Shown: in pieces, positions 8,095 through 16,736 of the stretch
Layout of the letters: each line of letters opens with the position of its first letter
Numbering within the stretch: the first letter of the stretch is position 1
Source of the DNA: Alteribacillus sp041949975
GTDB taxonomy: Bacteria > Bacillota > Bacilli > Bacillales > Marinococcaceae
Direction: 5' to 3'
NCBI RefSeq assembly: GCF_041949975.1
Contig: NZ_JBHFQG010000021.1
Span: forward strand, 1 to 64,000
Length of the DNA stretch: 64,000 nucleotides
Program-made: the position numbers and the translations under genes
Notes under the pieces: generated by a model
What the model saw: the letters and a program-made list of their open reading frames with translations, nothing else
Database searches by the model: none
Told to the model about the DNA's origin: nothing

Positions 8095-10200
8095 GTGCCT
8101 GAAACTGATCAAAAACAGATTTACCGCATCGAAGGTTTGACCTGAGCAGGCTGCGCAGACACGTTTAAAAAAAACGTGGAGCACCTGGATGGTGTGAATC
8201 ATGCCGATGTCAATTTTGGAGCTTCCAAACTGACAGTATTTGGAGATGCGTCGGTGGAAGAGCTGGAAAAAGCCGGCGCCTTCGAAAACATTTCCGTCCG
8301 CCATGAAAAAGACGACACTCCTGTTCATCAAGAGCCTTTTTTTAAAAAGTATTTTTCCTTAATGCTTTCTTTTCTGTTGCTGCTTACTGGGATTGCTTCT
8401 CATTTTTTACATGGAGAAAATAACCCTTTTACGATACTGGCTTTTCTTTCTTCCATTATTGTTGGAGGACATTCGTTGTTCCGGACGGGACTTAATAACC
8501 TGTTTCGCCTCCAGTTTGATATGAAAACATTAATGACGGTTGCTATAATTGGTGCGGTGCTAATCGGCGAATACGGAGAAGGTGCCGTGGTTGTGATCCT
8601 GTTTGCGATAAGTGAAGCGCTCGAACGGTTTTCAATCGATAAAGCCCGCCAATCGATTACGTCTCTCATGGAAATCGCTCCAAACGAAGCGCTTATCCGG
8701 CGTGACGGGACCGAGCAAACCATCGCCGTTAGTGATATAGTAATCGGCGATACGCTGCTTGTGAAACCAGGCGAAAAAATTGCCATGGACGGTCGTATTG
8801 CAAAAGGCGTGTCGACGATTAACCAGGCAGCGATTACCGGGGAATCCGTTCCCGTTGAAAAACAAGCCGGAAATGAAGTATACGCGGGAACCCTTAATGA
8901 AGAAGGATTTTTAGAAATTGAGGTCACAAAGCGTGCAGAAGATACGACGCTTGCGAAAATCATCCACCTTGTCGAAGAAGCTCAGGCGGAAAAAGCTCCT
9001 TCCCAAGCGTTCGTCGACCGTTTCGCAAAGTATTACACCCCTGCTATTATGGTGGTTGCTTTCCTGGTGGCTGTTGTTCCGCCCTTATTCTTCGGGGCAG
9101 CATGGAGCACCTGGGTGTATCAAGGGCTGGCCGTGCTTGTCGTCGGCTGTCCGTGTGCGCTCGTCATTTCGACCCCGGTTTCTGTCGTCACAGCGATTGG
9201 CAGTGCCGCCAGAAACGGCGTTCTTATTAAAGGCGGGGTTTTTTTAGAGGAAATGGGAGCGATACGAGCAATTGCGTTTGATAAAACGGGAACACTCACC
9301 TATGGAACTCCTGCTCTAACCGACATCAACTTTTTTACCGACAATAAAGAAGAAACATTTTCGTACCTGGCTGCTTTGGAGCATTATTCCCAACATCCGC
9401 TGGCAGAAGCGATCACCAAAAAAGCGGCCCAGGAAAATATTGATTACAAAAACGTAGACGACTTTCAATCGATCACTGGAAAAGGCATACAAGGACGCAT
9501 CCACGGTACGATGTACTATGTGGGTAAACCTGCTTTGTTCCAGGATTCCTTACCAGCACATGCCGAACAGATCATCGCCGAATGGACGAATGCTGGTAAA
9601 ACCGTAATGATGATGGGAACAAACGAGGAAATTTTAGGCGTGTTTGCAGTGGCGGATGAAATCCGCAGTTCGAGTCGTGCTGTTCTTCAGCGCCTGCACG
9701 AATTAGGAATAACAGATACGGTGGTGCTTACAGGAGACAACGAACAAACCGCAGCAGCGATTGGAAAATTGGCCGGCGTCCAACACGTGCAATCCGACCT
9801 TTTGCCTCAAGACAAACTGAACTTCATTAAAAACATGATGAAACGTAACCGAAAAGTGGCTATGGTTGGAGACGGGGTAAATGATGCCCCGGCCTTAGCC
9901 AATTCGACTGTTGGAATTGCAATGGGAGGCGCTGGCACCGATACGGCCCTTGAAACCGCCGACATTGCTTTAATGGCAGACGATTTAGAAAAGCTTCCAT
10001 TCACCGTAGAGCTAAGCCGCAAAGCGCTTAAGATCATTAAGCAAAACATCGCTTTTTCCATTGGAATTAAGCTGCTGGCGTTGCTGCTTGTGATTCCAGG
10101 CTGGCTGACGTTATGGATTGCGATTTTTGCCGACATGGGTGCTACGTTACTTGTTACCTTAAACGGGCTCCGGCTTTTAAAAACAAAAACGAAAGAATAA
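8095..10200 (+). CDS. cadA: Zn/Cd-type P1B ATPase (CadA-like) with an in-frame UGA (selenocysteine) in its HMA metal site
   Basis: Exports divalent soft metals across the membrane using ATP. GTG 8095 lies 5 nt after GGAGGTGG. Codon 17 is TGA (8143-8145): the N-terminal HMA motif, normally GLxCAxCA, reads GLT-UGA-AGCA, so the UGA sits exactly at the first metal-binding cysteine of the CxxC. The frame is open from there to 10200 (701 aa). Downstream parts are intact: TGES actuator loop, transmembrane CPC (VVGCPCALV), DKTGTLT phosphorylation site, and GDGVNDAP. A 7-bp stem with a 5-nt loop (8160-8178) begins 14 nt after the UGA, as a SECIS would. I read it as UxxC. Otherwise translation could begin internally and omit the HMA domain. 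Confidence 0.85.
8160..8178 (+). promoter_or_regulatory. Candidate SECIS stem-loop of the metal ATPase
   Basis: CACGTTT (8160-8166) pairs with AAACGTG (8172-8178) around an AAAAA loop, 14 nt after the UGA. Position and size fit a bacterial SECIS; the loop lacks the usual G, which is a weakness. Confidence 0.5.
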
Positions 10201-10240
10201 GGCTATCCTTGGGTGGGTCCCACCTCATAGGATAGCCTTT
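10200..10240. terminator. Bidirectional terminator between the ATPase and chemoreceptor genes
   Basis: AGGCTATCCT (10200-10209) pairs with AGGATAGCCT (10229-10238), with an inner GGTGGG/CCCACC stem. It serves the convergent genes on both sides. Confidence 0.85.
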
Positions 10241-10258
10241 TCCTGTAAGGATGAACAT

Positions 10259-12271
10259 TTAGCTTTCTTTTTTCAGCGTAAATTGATCAACGACCTCTTT
10301 TAGTTCTATTGCCATTTGGCTTAGTGATTGGGCTGATGAATCAATCTCTTCCATGGCTGCGAGTTGTTCTTCTGACGCGGCCGCAACGTTTTGGGTGCTG
10401 GCTGATGTTTCTTCGGATATGCGTATCATTTCTCCAAACGCTGCAGAGATTTCCTGGCTGCTCGAAGACAATTGTTCGGATGCCGCTGCAATCTGTTCCA
10501 TTTGCTGATTCACTTCTAGAGTGGAAGTGCGGATGTCTTCGAATTTTTCTTTCGATTCATTAACTACAGTCATACCATCCTCTACTTCTTTCGTTACATG
10601 ATTGGCTGATTTGGAGGATTCCTCCATATCGGTTTGGATATCTCTTATAATATCAGCGATTTGACTGGAGGACTGCTGAGATTCCTCAGCGAGCTTTCTC
10701 ACTTCGTCCGCCACGACTGCAAATCCTTTGCCATGCTCACCTGCTCTAGCTGCTTCAATGGCAGCATTCAAAGCGAGAAGGTTTGTCTGCTCGGCAATAT
10801 CCGAAATGACATTTAAGATTTTTTCAATTTCTTTGGAACGCTCCCCTAATGCCTGGTTTACTTTATTCGATTGATTAACGGCTCCAAGAATCGACTGCAT
10901 TTTGTTATAGGTGTTTTGAACGGACTGCCCGCCTTCTTTTGCTTTTTCCATCGTTTGAGTAGATGTTTCTGTAATTTCCGAAGCAGAAGAAGCCATTTGC
11001 TGAATACCGTCTGACATTTCTTCTAACGCTTGAACATTTTCCTGTGCTTGCATTTTCTGCGTTTCGGCTCCGCTTGCAACCTTCTGGATGGACGTTGTTA
11101 TATCTTCAGAGGAGGAACTGGACTGCTCTGCGCTTGCGGTTAATTGCTGGGACGAGGAACTAACTAATTCCGCATTTTGTTCGACCTGCTGAATGATGCC
11201 TTTTACATTTTTTGTCATGTTGTTAAAATGATCCGCTAATTCTCCGATTTCATCGCGCGTGTTTACGACGGTTTCATCTTCGGACAAATCACCCTGGGCA
11301 ACCTGTTTTACTTTTTCTGTAATGATTTGAACCGGTCTGCTGATTTTCCGGGCTACCCATAAAGCCGTTAACACAATAAGCACTCCTGCAGCAGCGATAA
11401 TAATCATCGAGTACAGCTGAATATTATCGGCCACGGTTAAAATATGATCCATCGGGGTTGCCAAATATAAGCCGTAGCCCGCAAGAGATACAGGGGCATG
11501 CGATAATACATATTTTTCTCCATTAAGATTTAGCTGGGACGAGCCAATAGACTCTTTTCCTACTTCAAACGCTGACACCCAATTTCCATTTAACCCAGAG
11601 TTCTCCACTGTTTCTCCAATAAGCTCTTTCTCCGGATGCAGTTGAATAATGTTTTGTTTATCAATTAATATAGGTTCAGCTCCGTCTAGATTTTCATCTG
11701 TCATTTCTAAAAATTGGTCCACCAATGCTTCAAAGTTCACCGAAGCAGACATTACCCCAATGATTTGATCTTCTTCATTGGTTACAGGGGTGGCAATAAC
11801 AACAATTCGGTTTCCGGTTGAATTGGAAGTGAGAACATCTGATATCGAATCCTCCCCTTCCATGCCGTTTTGAAAATAATCGCGGTCTGATAAATCCAGG
11901 GTATCAATATTTTCTTCTGACGTATGAGCGCGGACAATGCCTGTAGGATCGGTGAAAACCACGGTTTCGTAAATATCACCTTGATCTTTTACATAATTCA
12001 TGATCTCAAGCTGGCTGTCTAATTCTTTAGACATCATATTTTCTGAATGAGCTGTTAACTTCATTTCATTTAGTCTTTTATCCAGCCATTGTTCTAAGCC
12101 GTCTGCTGTACTTAAAGAAATATTCTCCATGGCATCTCGTTCTTTTGCCACAATTTCATTACTGCTTAATTGATAAATAAACACAGATGAAATCATCATT
12201 GGAATAAGGCCGACTAGTAAAAAACTGAAGATTAATTTTTTTCTAATCGTAAATTTTTTTCTTCTTTTCAT
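10259..12271 (-). CDS. Methyl-accepting chemotaxis protein with periplasm-side Cache domain
   Basis: About 670 aa, full length. Transmembrane helix 1 (about residues 9-32), an extracellular double-Cache-like sensor (about 40-275), transmembrane helix 2 (about 280-300, IIIAAAGVLIVLTALWVA), HAMP domain (about 300-355) and the cytoplasmic signalling hairpin. The conserved tip EQTNLLALNAAIEAARAGE is present, as are Glu/Gln/Ala/Ser-rich methylation helices. It would sense a small extracellular ligand and control CheA. ATG 12271 is preferred over 12292 because AAAGGAGTGGTAAA precedes it. Single gene; no che genes nearby. Confidence 0.93.
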   Translation of the reverse strand: MKRRKKFTIRKKLIFSFLLVGLIPMMISSVFIYQLSSNEIVAKERDAMENISLSTADGLEQWLDKRLNEMKLTAHSENMMSKELDSQLEIMNYVKDQGDIYETVVFTDPTGIVRAHTSEENIDTLDLSDRDYFQNGMEGEDSISDVLTSNSTGNRIVVIATPVTNEEDQIIGVMSASVNFEALVDQFLEMTDENLDGAEPILIDKQNIIQLHPEKELIGETVENSGLNGNWVSAFEVGKESIGSSQLNLNGEKYVLSHAPVSLAGYGLYLATPMDHILTVADNIQLYSMIIIAAAGVLIVLTALWVARKISRPVQIITEKVKQVAQGDLSEDETVVNTRDEIGELADHFNNMTKNVKGIIQQVEQNAELVSSSSQQLTASAEQSSSSSEDITTSIQKVASGAETQKMQAQENVQALEEMSDGIQQMASSASEITETSTQTMEKAKEGGQSVQNTYNKMQSILGAVNQSNKVNQALGERSKEIEKILNVISDIAEQTNLLALNAAIEAARAGEHGKGFAVVADEVRKLAEESQQSSSQIADIIRDIQTDMEESSKSANHVTKEVEDGMTVVNESKEKFEDIRTSTLEVNQQMEQIAAASEQLSSSSQEISAAFGEMIRISEETSASTQNVAAASEEQLAAMEEIDSSAQSLSQMAIELKEVVDQFTLKKES

Positions 12272-12517
12272 TTTACCACTCCTTTTGACCACAACTTAAA
12301 GTATAACAAAAGTCATAGGTCTCAGTGGAGGGTAACTTGTTCATTTGTTTATTTTTATTATAAAAGTCCTACGAGAAGTTTTGAAAAATTTACATGGTTT
12401 TTTTGCGGCGAAGCTAGTGCATCTTATTAACGAGGAAACATCCTCAGCAACTTTTTTTGCTTCCTTTAATACGCCTTGTGCTATTGAGGGAAAGCAGCTA
12501 ACAGGAGATGATGATAC

Positions 12518-12721
12518 GTGGCACATCGGGAGGATAAAAACCGACAGGACCAGAAAAACCGTGAGCTGAACAATGCAAACCGGGAGCGAAACCAAAATCA
12601 TCAGCGTGAGCTGCACATGGACAACATGAATACGGAATTTGCCTGCGAATCAGAATTTCAAGATGATCTTGACAACCTGAATAACCGAGGCAACCGTGAA
12701 GAAGACTGCAGCGACTGCTAA
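12518..12721 (+). CDS. Small hydrophilic Asn/Arg/Asp-rich protein, 67 aa
   Basis: GTG start at 12518 with AGGAGATGATGATAC before it. The protein is extremely polar, with many Asn, Arg, Gln, Asp and His and no hydrophobic core, and ends with C-S-D-C. A strong terminator follows directly, which supports a real transcription unit. It resembles small spore- or stress-associated proteins of Bacillaceae in composition only; the family is not recognised. Confidence 0.6.
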   Translation: MAHREDKNRQDQKNRELNNANRERNQNHQRELHMDNMNTEFACESEFQDDLDNLNNRGNREEDCSDC

Positions 12722-12728
12722 ATCTCCT

Positions 12729-12763
12729 GGAGAGCTGTCCCTATTGGGATGGCTCTCTTTTTT
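12729..12763 (+). terminator. Terminator of the 67-aa protein gene
   Basis: GAGAGCTGTCCC pairs with GGGATGGCTCTC (4-nt loop TATT), followed by TTTTTT. Confidence 0.9.
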
Positions 12764-12799
12764 AGTTGGGTGTTGAAGGGATGGAAGTAAGGTGTTGAA

Positions 12800-13005
12800 G
12801 GCGAAGGGGTATGCTCAAGACGGCAAGCGTGGAATAAATTCCGCTATTTTCCTCAATTCCTTTCCATTCGGCGTGTTTGCGGACATCTTGGACCTCTGTC
12901 AAGAAAGTGTACACCTAAATCTCGGAATCAGTGTCCGCGATCCCCTCTAATTCAGGCTTTGGAAATTTAGCGGAACCAGTTTCCGTTCCCTAACACGGTC
13001 TTCTG
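12800..13005. repeat. Family B (GTTCCG/CGGAA) intergenic repeat
   Basis: Contains TTCCGCTATTTTCC, GTGTCCGCGATC, TTAGCGGAACCAGTTTCCG and related fragments. No open frame with a ribosome site. Confidence 0.5.
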
Positions 13006-13008
13006 AGA

Positions 13009-13245
13009 AGAACAAAAGCGCAAGCGCCCTGATCAGCCTCGACAGGTAAATGTTCTTCAGTCATGAAAGGCGCTCTTACTTCCACAGGATGTGGTGACTT
13101 TTGCGTTGCGAACACGATGTTCGCGATTCTAGCAAAAGTTCCTTAAACCGTCTTGGGCCTCCGAGAGGCTGGGCGCTGAAGCTAGGCGCGGATCAAACAA
13201 TATGAAGATAGTTATCCAAAACTTGTAAAAACATAATTTCCTAAA
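13009..13245. repeat. Modular intergenic repeat, family A, copy 2 (shortest complete copy)
   Basis: Same ends as copy 1. The interior has a single CACAGGATGTG module with the GTTCTTCAGTCATGAAAGG variant, then GCGAACACGATGTTCGCG and the conserved 3' tail. It is about 115 bp shorter than copy 1, so modules have been gained or lost as units. Confidence 0.8.
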
Positions 13246-13264
13246 CAAAAACAAAAGCACCCGA

Positions 13265-13516
13265 TTATTCGGATGCTTGGTAAAGGGCGTGACGTCTTAA
13301 TTGTGATTCAGCTCTTGCGTAAATATTGCCGGCTTCCTCTTCAGAGATGTCAAATTCTTCGCTGGCTTTCTTTTCGACGAAAGTATCATTTTTTGCTTCG
13401 TCGTATTTTTCGCCCGCCTTCTTTAAAAGTTCATACTCTTTTTCCATGAAGAGGTATACATCTCTTTCAAATTCTGGTAAGGATTGAAGGCCATTTCTCA
13501 CGTTTGCGTCGCTCAT
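13265..13516 (-). CDS. Hypothetical small acidic helical protein, 83 aa
   Basis: ATG 13516 follows AAAAGGGGGATTACAT. The sequence is charged and helical (FERDVYLFMEKEYELLKKAGEKYDEAK, then EEFDISEEEAGNIYARAESQLRR). Residues 50-75 resemble the helix pair of a small regulator or sigma-4-like fold (FDISEEEAGNIYARAE), but that is weak. No family assigned. Monocistronic; its 3' end abuts the family A repeat. Confidence 0.65.
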   Translation of the reverse strand: MSDANVRNGLQSLPEFERDVYLFMEKEYELLKKAGEKYDEAKNDTFVEKKASEEFDISEEEAGNIYARAESQLRRHALYQASE

Positions 13517-13647
13517 ATGTAATCCCCCTTTTAATTACATGATAGTATATTTTTTCGATAAAGCAAGTACGTTTTCTCTATTCATTTGATAGTAAAAGAA
13601 AAAATAATTCCTTTGTTCTCATTTTTTCTGTATAATGAAAAAATTAT

Positions 13648-14403
13648 TCAATAAATCTGAGAGGGAATTTCTTTTTTTCGAAATAATGTTCCAAGCCCGG
13701 TTTGAAAATCAAGACGGCCGGCAAGGCGCAAAGCTTCCCAAAAGCTGACTTGATTAGCGGTAAGTACCGGCTTTTGAATGGCTTCTTCTAAATCTTCGAG
13801 CCATTCTGCTGAGTGCAGCGCCGTGTCTGGAATAAAAACGGCGTCTGCTTCTTGGGTGTCGCTTTCTTTTGCAAATTGAAGCACTTCTTGTTTTTCTAAC
13901 GTTCCGACTTCAGCTGCTGTAATAATGCCTTTGCTTTCATATTGAAGGACTTCCATATCAAACGACTCTAATAGCTGTTTGAAAAGCAGGGCCACATCCA
14001 GCGGATAGGTTGCCGCTACCGCTATTTTTTTGGCTTCTATCGTTTTGGCGGCCCGCACAAATGCGAGAGCGGTCGTTGAAGCTGGCACGTTAAGGTGTTC
14101 TTCAAGCGTTTGGATTTGTTTTTTGATCCCGCCCATCCCCAACACAAAACTTGCACTCGTCGACGTCCAGAGCACCGAATCAATCGGCTTTTCCTTTAGT
14201 TGTTCGGCTCCATCTTTTAAACGATTCACACTCCCCATCTCGCTCAGCGCTTCTACCGTGTGGGCATCTACTAAAAAGTCAGTATGAATCAATTCCACGT
14301 CCACAGCCGGTTCGACCATGTTTCCTAAGCGAGGATAATCATCTTCTGCAGCAAAGCCTGGATAAAGAAATCCGACGGTTATCTTTTCTTTAAGTTTTAC
14401 CAT
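13648..14403 (-). CDS. Asp/Glu racemase / maleate isomerase superfamily protein lacking both catalytic cysteines
   Basis: 251 aa with the fold signature of the maleate cis-trans isomerase and arylmalonate decarboxylase group: N-terminal VGFLYPG, then the SVLWTSTSASFVLG loop and the VFIPDTALHS loop near residue 190. In active members these loops read (A/W)CTS and (S/P)CTALR, with one Cys each. Here the first is Ser and the second Asp, and the whole protein has no cysteine. The known two-thiol proton-transfer mechanism is therefore impossible. The gene is divergent from the flavoprotein gene at 14531 and could share its control region. GGAGGAGAAACTGGA precedes ATG 14403. Confidence 0.75.
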   Translation of the reverse strand: MVKLKEKITVGFLYPGFAAEDDYPRLGNMVEPAVDVELIHTDFLVDAHTVEALSEMGSVNRLKDGAEQLKEKPIDSVLWTSTSASFVLGMGGIKKQIQTLEEHLNVPASTTALAFVRAAKTIEAKKIAVAATYPLDVALLFKQLLESFDMEVLQYESKGIITAAEVGTLEKQEVLQFAKESDTQEADAVFIPDTALHSAEWLEDLEEAIQKPVLTANQVSFWEALRLAGRLDFQTGLGTLFRKKEIPSQIY

Positions 14404-14530
14404 TCCAGTTTCTCCTCCATTTTCTCTTTTCTATCTAAAACCATTATTGACATTTATATGAAAACATGCAAGCTTAAAAATATGAATAGTAAAAATAGAG
14501 AAGAATATTGTAAAGGAAGCGTGTGCAACC

Positions 14531-16207
14531 ATGGAATATAAAACAACAGACGTATTAGTCATCGGTTCTGGAGCTGCAGGGCTTTCTGCCGCTGTTTATG
14601 CCGCCCAAAAAGAGGCAGACGTCCTCGTTCTTGACAAAGGTGCTTTTGGGAAAAGCGGTTCGACCGTTGGAGCGGTTCAAATTGCCGGCATCGGCTCGTG
14701 GTCTGTTCCAGAAGATAGCGCCGAAGCTTATGAAAAGGATATATTTAAAAGCGGACGCGGCTTAAGCGAGCCTGCTTTGATTAAGGCATTAACAGCGGAT
14801 ATCGAAAAGCGGCTGCAAGATGTGCTGGAATGGGGACTCAAGCTTGATCAAAATGAGGAAAAAGAAGTTGCCGTATCTTTAACATCTGGACATACGATCC
14901 CTCGTTCGATCAGCGCCAAAAAAGGAAAATCCGGCCTCGGTCTTTTGCAGGTTTTAACGAAAGCTGCCCGAAAAAAAGAATCCATTACCAGCTGGAGCGA
15001 CGTGATCACGCTCGAGCTTCTTCAAATAAATGGCAGGGTGTGCGGAGCAGTGGTATATGATTTGCGAGAAAATAAACCGTATATCATACGAAGTAAAGCT
15101 GTTATTTTAGCGGCAGGAGGTATCGGGCAATTATATTCGATGACAAGTAATCCGGTACAAGCCACGGGCGACGGTTTCTCATTAGGCCTTGGCGCCGGAG
15201 CCGCTCTTATCGATATGGAGCAGCTTCAATTTTATCCGGTCAGCCTGATGAAGCCGGATTCTCTCGCTGGATTGTGTATGAGCTTTTACCACCTTGGTAA
15301 GCTTTATAATGACAAAGGCGAGCGCTTTATGGAAGCTTATGAGCCGGAAACCCTGGAAGATACGACCCGGGACAAGCTTGCTATCGCGATTGGGAAAGAA
15401 ATTGCAGCCGGGCGCGGCACTACTAACCGCAGTGTCTGGCTCGATGCTTCAGACCAATTAGAAGCGATTCAATTTTATTTTTCTCATGAATATAAATTAT
15501 GTGTTGATCGCGGGGTGAACCTGGCTGCAGACCGAGCGGAAGTTGGTCCAGCTGCCCATTTTATAATGGGAGGAATTAGAATCAACAGTGATGCTGCATC
15601 AGAGGTTCCGGGATTATATGCAGCTGGTGAAACGTCCGGCGGCCTGCATGGCGGCAACCGTCTTGGCAACAATGCTCTATCGGAATGCCTTGTGTTTGGC
15701 GCAAGAGCAGGAGAAACGGCTGCAGATTTTTCTAAAGAAGCGAAGCTTGAAGAAGAGCGTGTGCTGCCGGAAACAGTGGAGCACCTGCTAGCAAAGCTTT
15801 CTGAGCCTAGCGAAGGAAACCTCCGTCCGCTTCATATTAAAAATAAAATCCGCACCGTGATGGACAGCTATTTAAATGTGATACGAACGACAGAAGATTT
15901 AACTCAGGCAAAAAAAGAGCTTGAGGAGATTGCTGCTGATTTTGCGAACGTTTCTGTTACAAATCCTCATAACAGCTATTCTCGCGAAGTGCTGGATTAT
16001 ATTGAAGCTTTTCATATGATCCGTACCGCTCGTGCGATTGCTGAAGCTGCCCAAACCAGAAAAGAAAGCAGAGGAGCACACTACAGAAGCGATTTTCCTG
16101 TTCAAAACCCGGAAGCCTGCCATACCATCGTTTCTTTTAACTACGGAGTGCTTCAAAGAACATCCGGCAGGGTGAAAGGAGAGGAAATGCCATGGAAGTC
16201 GAAATAA
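14531..16207 (+). CDS. Fumarate reductase/succinate dehydrogenase-like flavoprotein subunit
   Basis: 558 aa. Residues 7-35 form the FAD Rossmann motif (VLVIGSGAAGLSAAVYAA). The covalent-flavin and substrate regions of the family are present: SGHTIPRSI, AAHFIMGGIRI and GGNRLGNNALSECLVFG, followed by a helical cap ending near 558. The enzyme should move electrons between an organic acid (fumarate or a related enoate) and the 2Fe-2S partner encoded by the next gene, which overlaps it by 16 bp. No membrane anchor subunit is encoded nearby, so it is probably soluble. The start has a weak AAGGAAG 11 nt upstream. The divergent racemase-like gene suggests a dicarboxylate pathway. Confidence 0.82.
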   Translation: MEYKTTDVLVIGSGAAGLSAAVYAAQKEADVLVLDKGAFGKSGSTVGAVQIAGIGSWSVPEDSAEAYEKDIFKSGRGLSEPALIKALTADIEKRLQDVLEWGLKLDQNEEKEVAVSLTSGHTIPRSISAKKGKSGLGLLQVLTKAARKKESITSWSDVITLELLQINGRVCGAVVYDLRENKPYIIRSKAVILAAGGIGQLYSMTSNPVQATGDGFSLGLGAGAALIDMEQLQFYPVSLMKPDSLAGLCMSFYHLGKLYNDKGERFMEAYEPETLEDTTRDKLAIAIGKEIAAGRGTTNRSVWLDASDQLEAIQFYFSHEYKLCVDRGVNLAADRAEVGPAAHFIMGGIRINSDAASEVPGLYAAGETSGGLHGGNRLGNNALSECLVFGARAGETAADFSKEAKLEEERVLPETVEHLLAKLSEPSEGNLRPLHIKNKIRTVMDSYLNVIRTTEDLTQAKKELEEIAADFANVSVTNPHNSYSREVLDYIEAFHMIRTARAIAEAAQTRKESRGAHYRSDFPVQNPEACHTIVSFNYGVLQRTSGRVKGEEMPWKSK

Positions 16208-16482
16208 AGCGGTCAGAAAGAGAGACTGCCTGCTATGATATAGATTTTAAACCGGGGATGACTGTATTAGATGCTGTTGAAGAAATTTACAAAAATCATG
16301 ACCCCACGATTGCATACCGTTACTCTTGCCGCACCGGTCTTTGCGCGACCTGTAATATGATGATAAACAACAGGCCGGGCTTAAGCTGTATGACCCTGGC
16401 GGAACCCGGTGAAAACGGCAAGCTGATGATTGCTCCAATGCCTCGCGGCGAAACGATTAAAGATCTTGTGAAGGAAATGTAG
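16192..16482 (+). CDS. 2Fe-2S ferredoxin-like subunit (SdhB/FrdB N-terminal domain only)
   Basis: 96 aa. The first cluster motif CRTGLCATC (about residues 42-50) and the fourth Cys in LSCMTL match the 2Fe-2S domain of fumarate reductase and succinate dehydrogenase iron-sulfur subunits. The C-terminal 4Fe-4S/3Fe-4S domain of those subunits (about 130 aa) is absent, and the stop is clean. It overlaps the flavoprotein gene by 16 bp, so translation is likely coupled. It probably carries electrons one at a time to or from the flavoprotein. Confidence 0.85.
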   Translation: MEVEIKRSERETACYDIDFKPGMTVLDAVEEIYKNHDPTIAYRYSCRTGLCATCNMMINNRPGLSCMTLAEPGENGKLMIAPMPRGETIKDLVKEM

Positions 16483-16633
16483 CTTGAACGGTAGAAATGG
16501 CCCCTGGTTCGGTTATTTCTTGGAAATCGCCTTTTTTAGCAGCTCTTAAGGAAATCAGTTCCGTTATCATCCTTAAACAAGCAGATGGAAACAGCAGCGT
16601 AAAAATAATGGCAGGCAAGTACCTTTTCTTCAT
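16457..16633 (-). CDS. Possible 58-aa exported small protein
   Basis: A very strong ribosome site (AAAAGGAGGGGGGAATGAC) precedes ATG 16633. The product starts KKRYLPAIIFTLLFPSAC, a short basic-hydrophobic signal-like segment with a Cys that could be a lipobox, then a polar tail. Its 3' end overlaps the 2Fe-2S gene by 26 bp on the other strand, and part of it covers a family B repeat (CCCTGGTTCGGTTATTT). It may be real or chance. Confidence 0.3.
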   Translation of the reverse strand: MKKRYLPAIIFTLLFPSACLRMITELISLRAAKKGDFQEITEPGAISTVQATFPSQDL

Positions 16634-16683
16634 GTCATTCCCCCCCTCCTTTTGTAAACTTAATCCCACTGTAACATTTTCAT

Positions 16684-16721
16684 AAAAAAACCCGGATCGT
16701 TTTCCATATAAACAATCCGGG
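16684..16721 (-). terminator. Terminator of the yhfU-yhfT-yhfS operon
   Basis: CCCGGAT (16691-16697) pairs with ATCCGGG (16715-16721); on the minus strand TTTTTTTATG follows. Confidence 0.8.
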
Positions 16722-16736
16722 TACATAACGAAACAT

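Noticed and set aside
8400..8963. 187-aa open frame opposite the metal ATPase
   Set aside because: It is a shadow frame of the ATPase coding sequence, without a ribosome site.
12341..12616. 91-aa minus-strand frame upstream of the 67-aa gene
   Set aside because: Shadow frame with low-complexity composition and no ribosome site, overlapping the better supported + strand gene.
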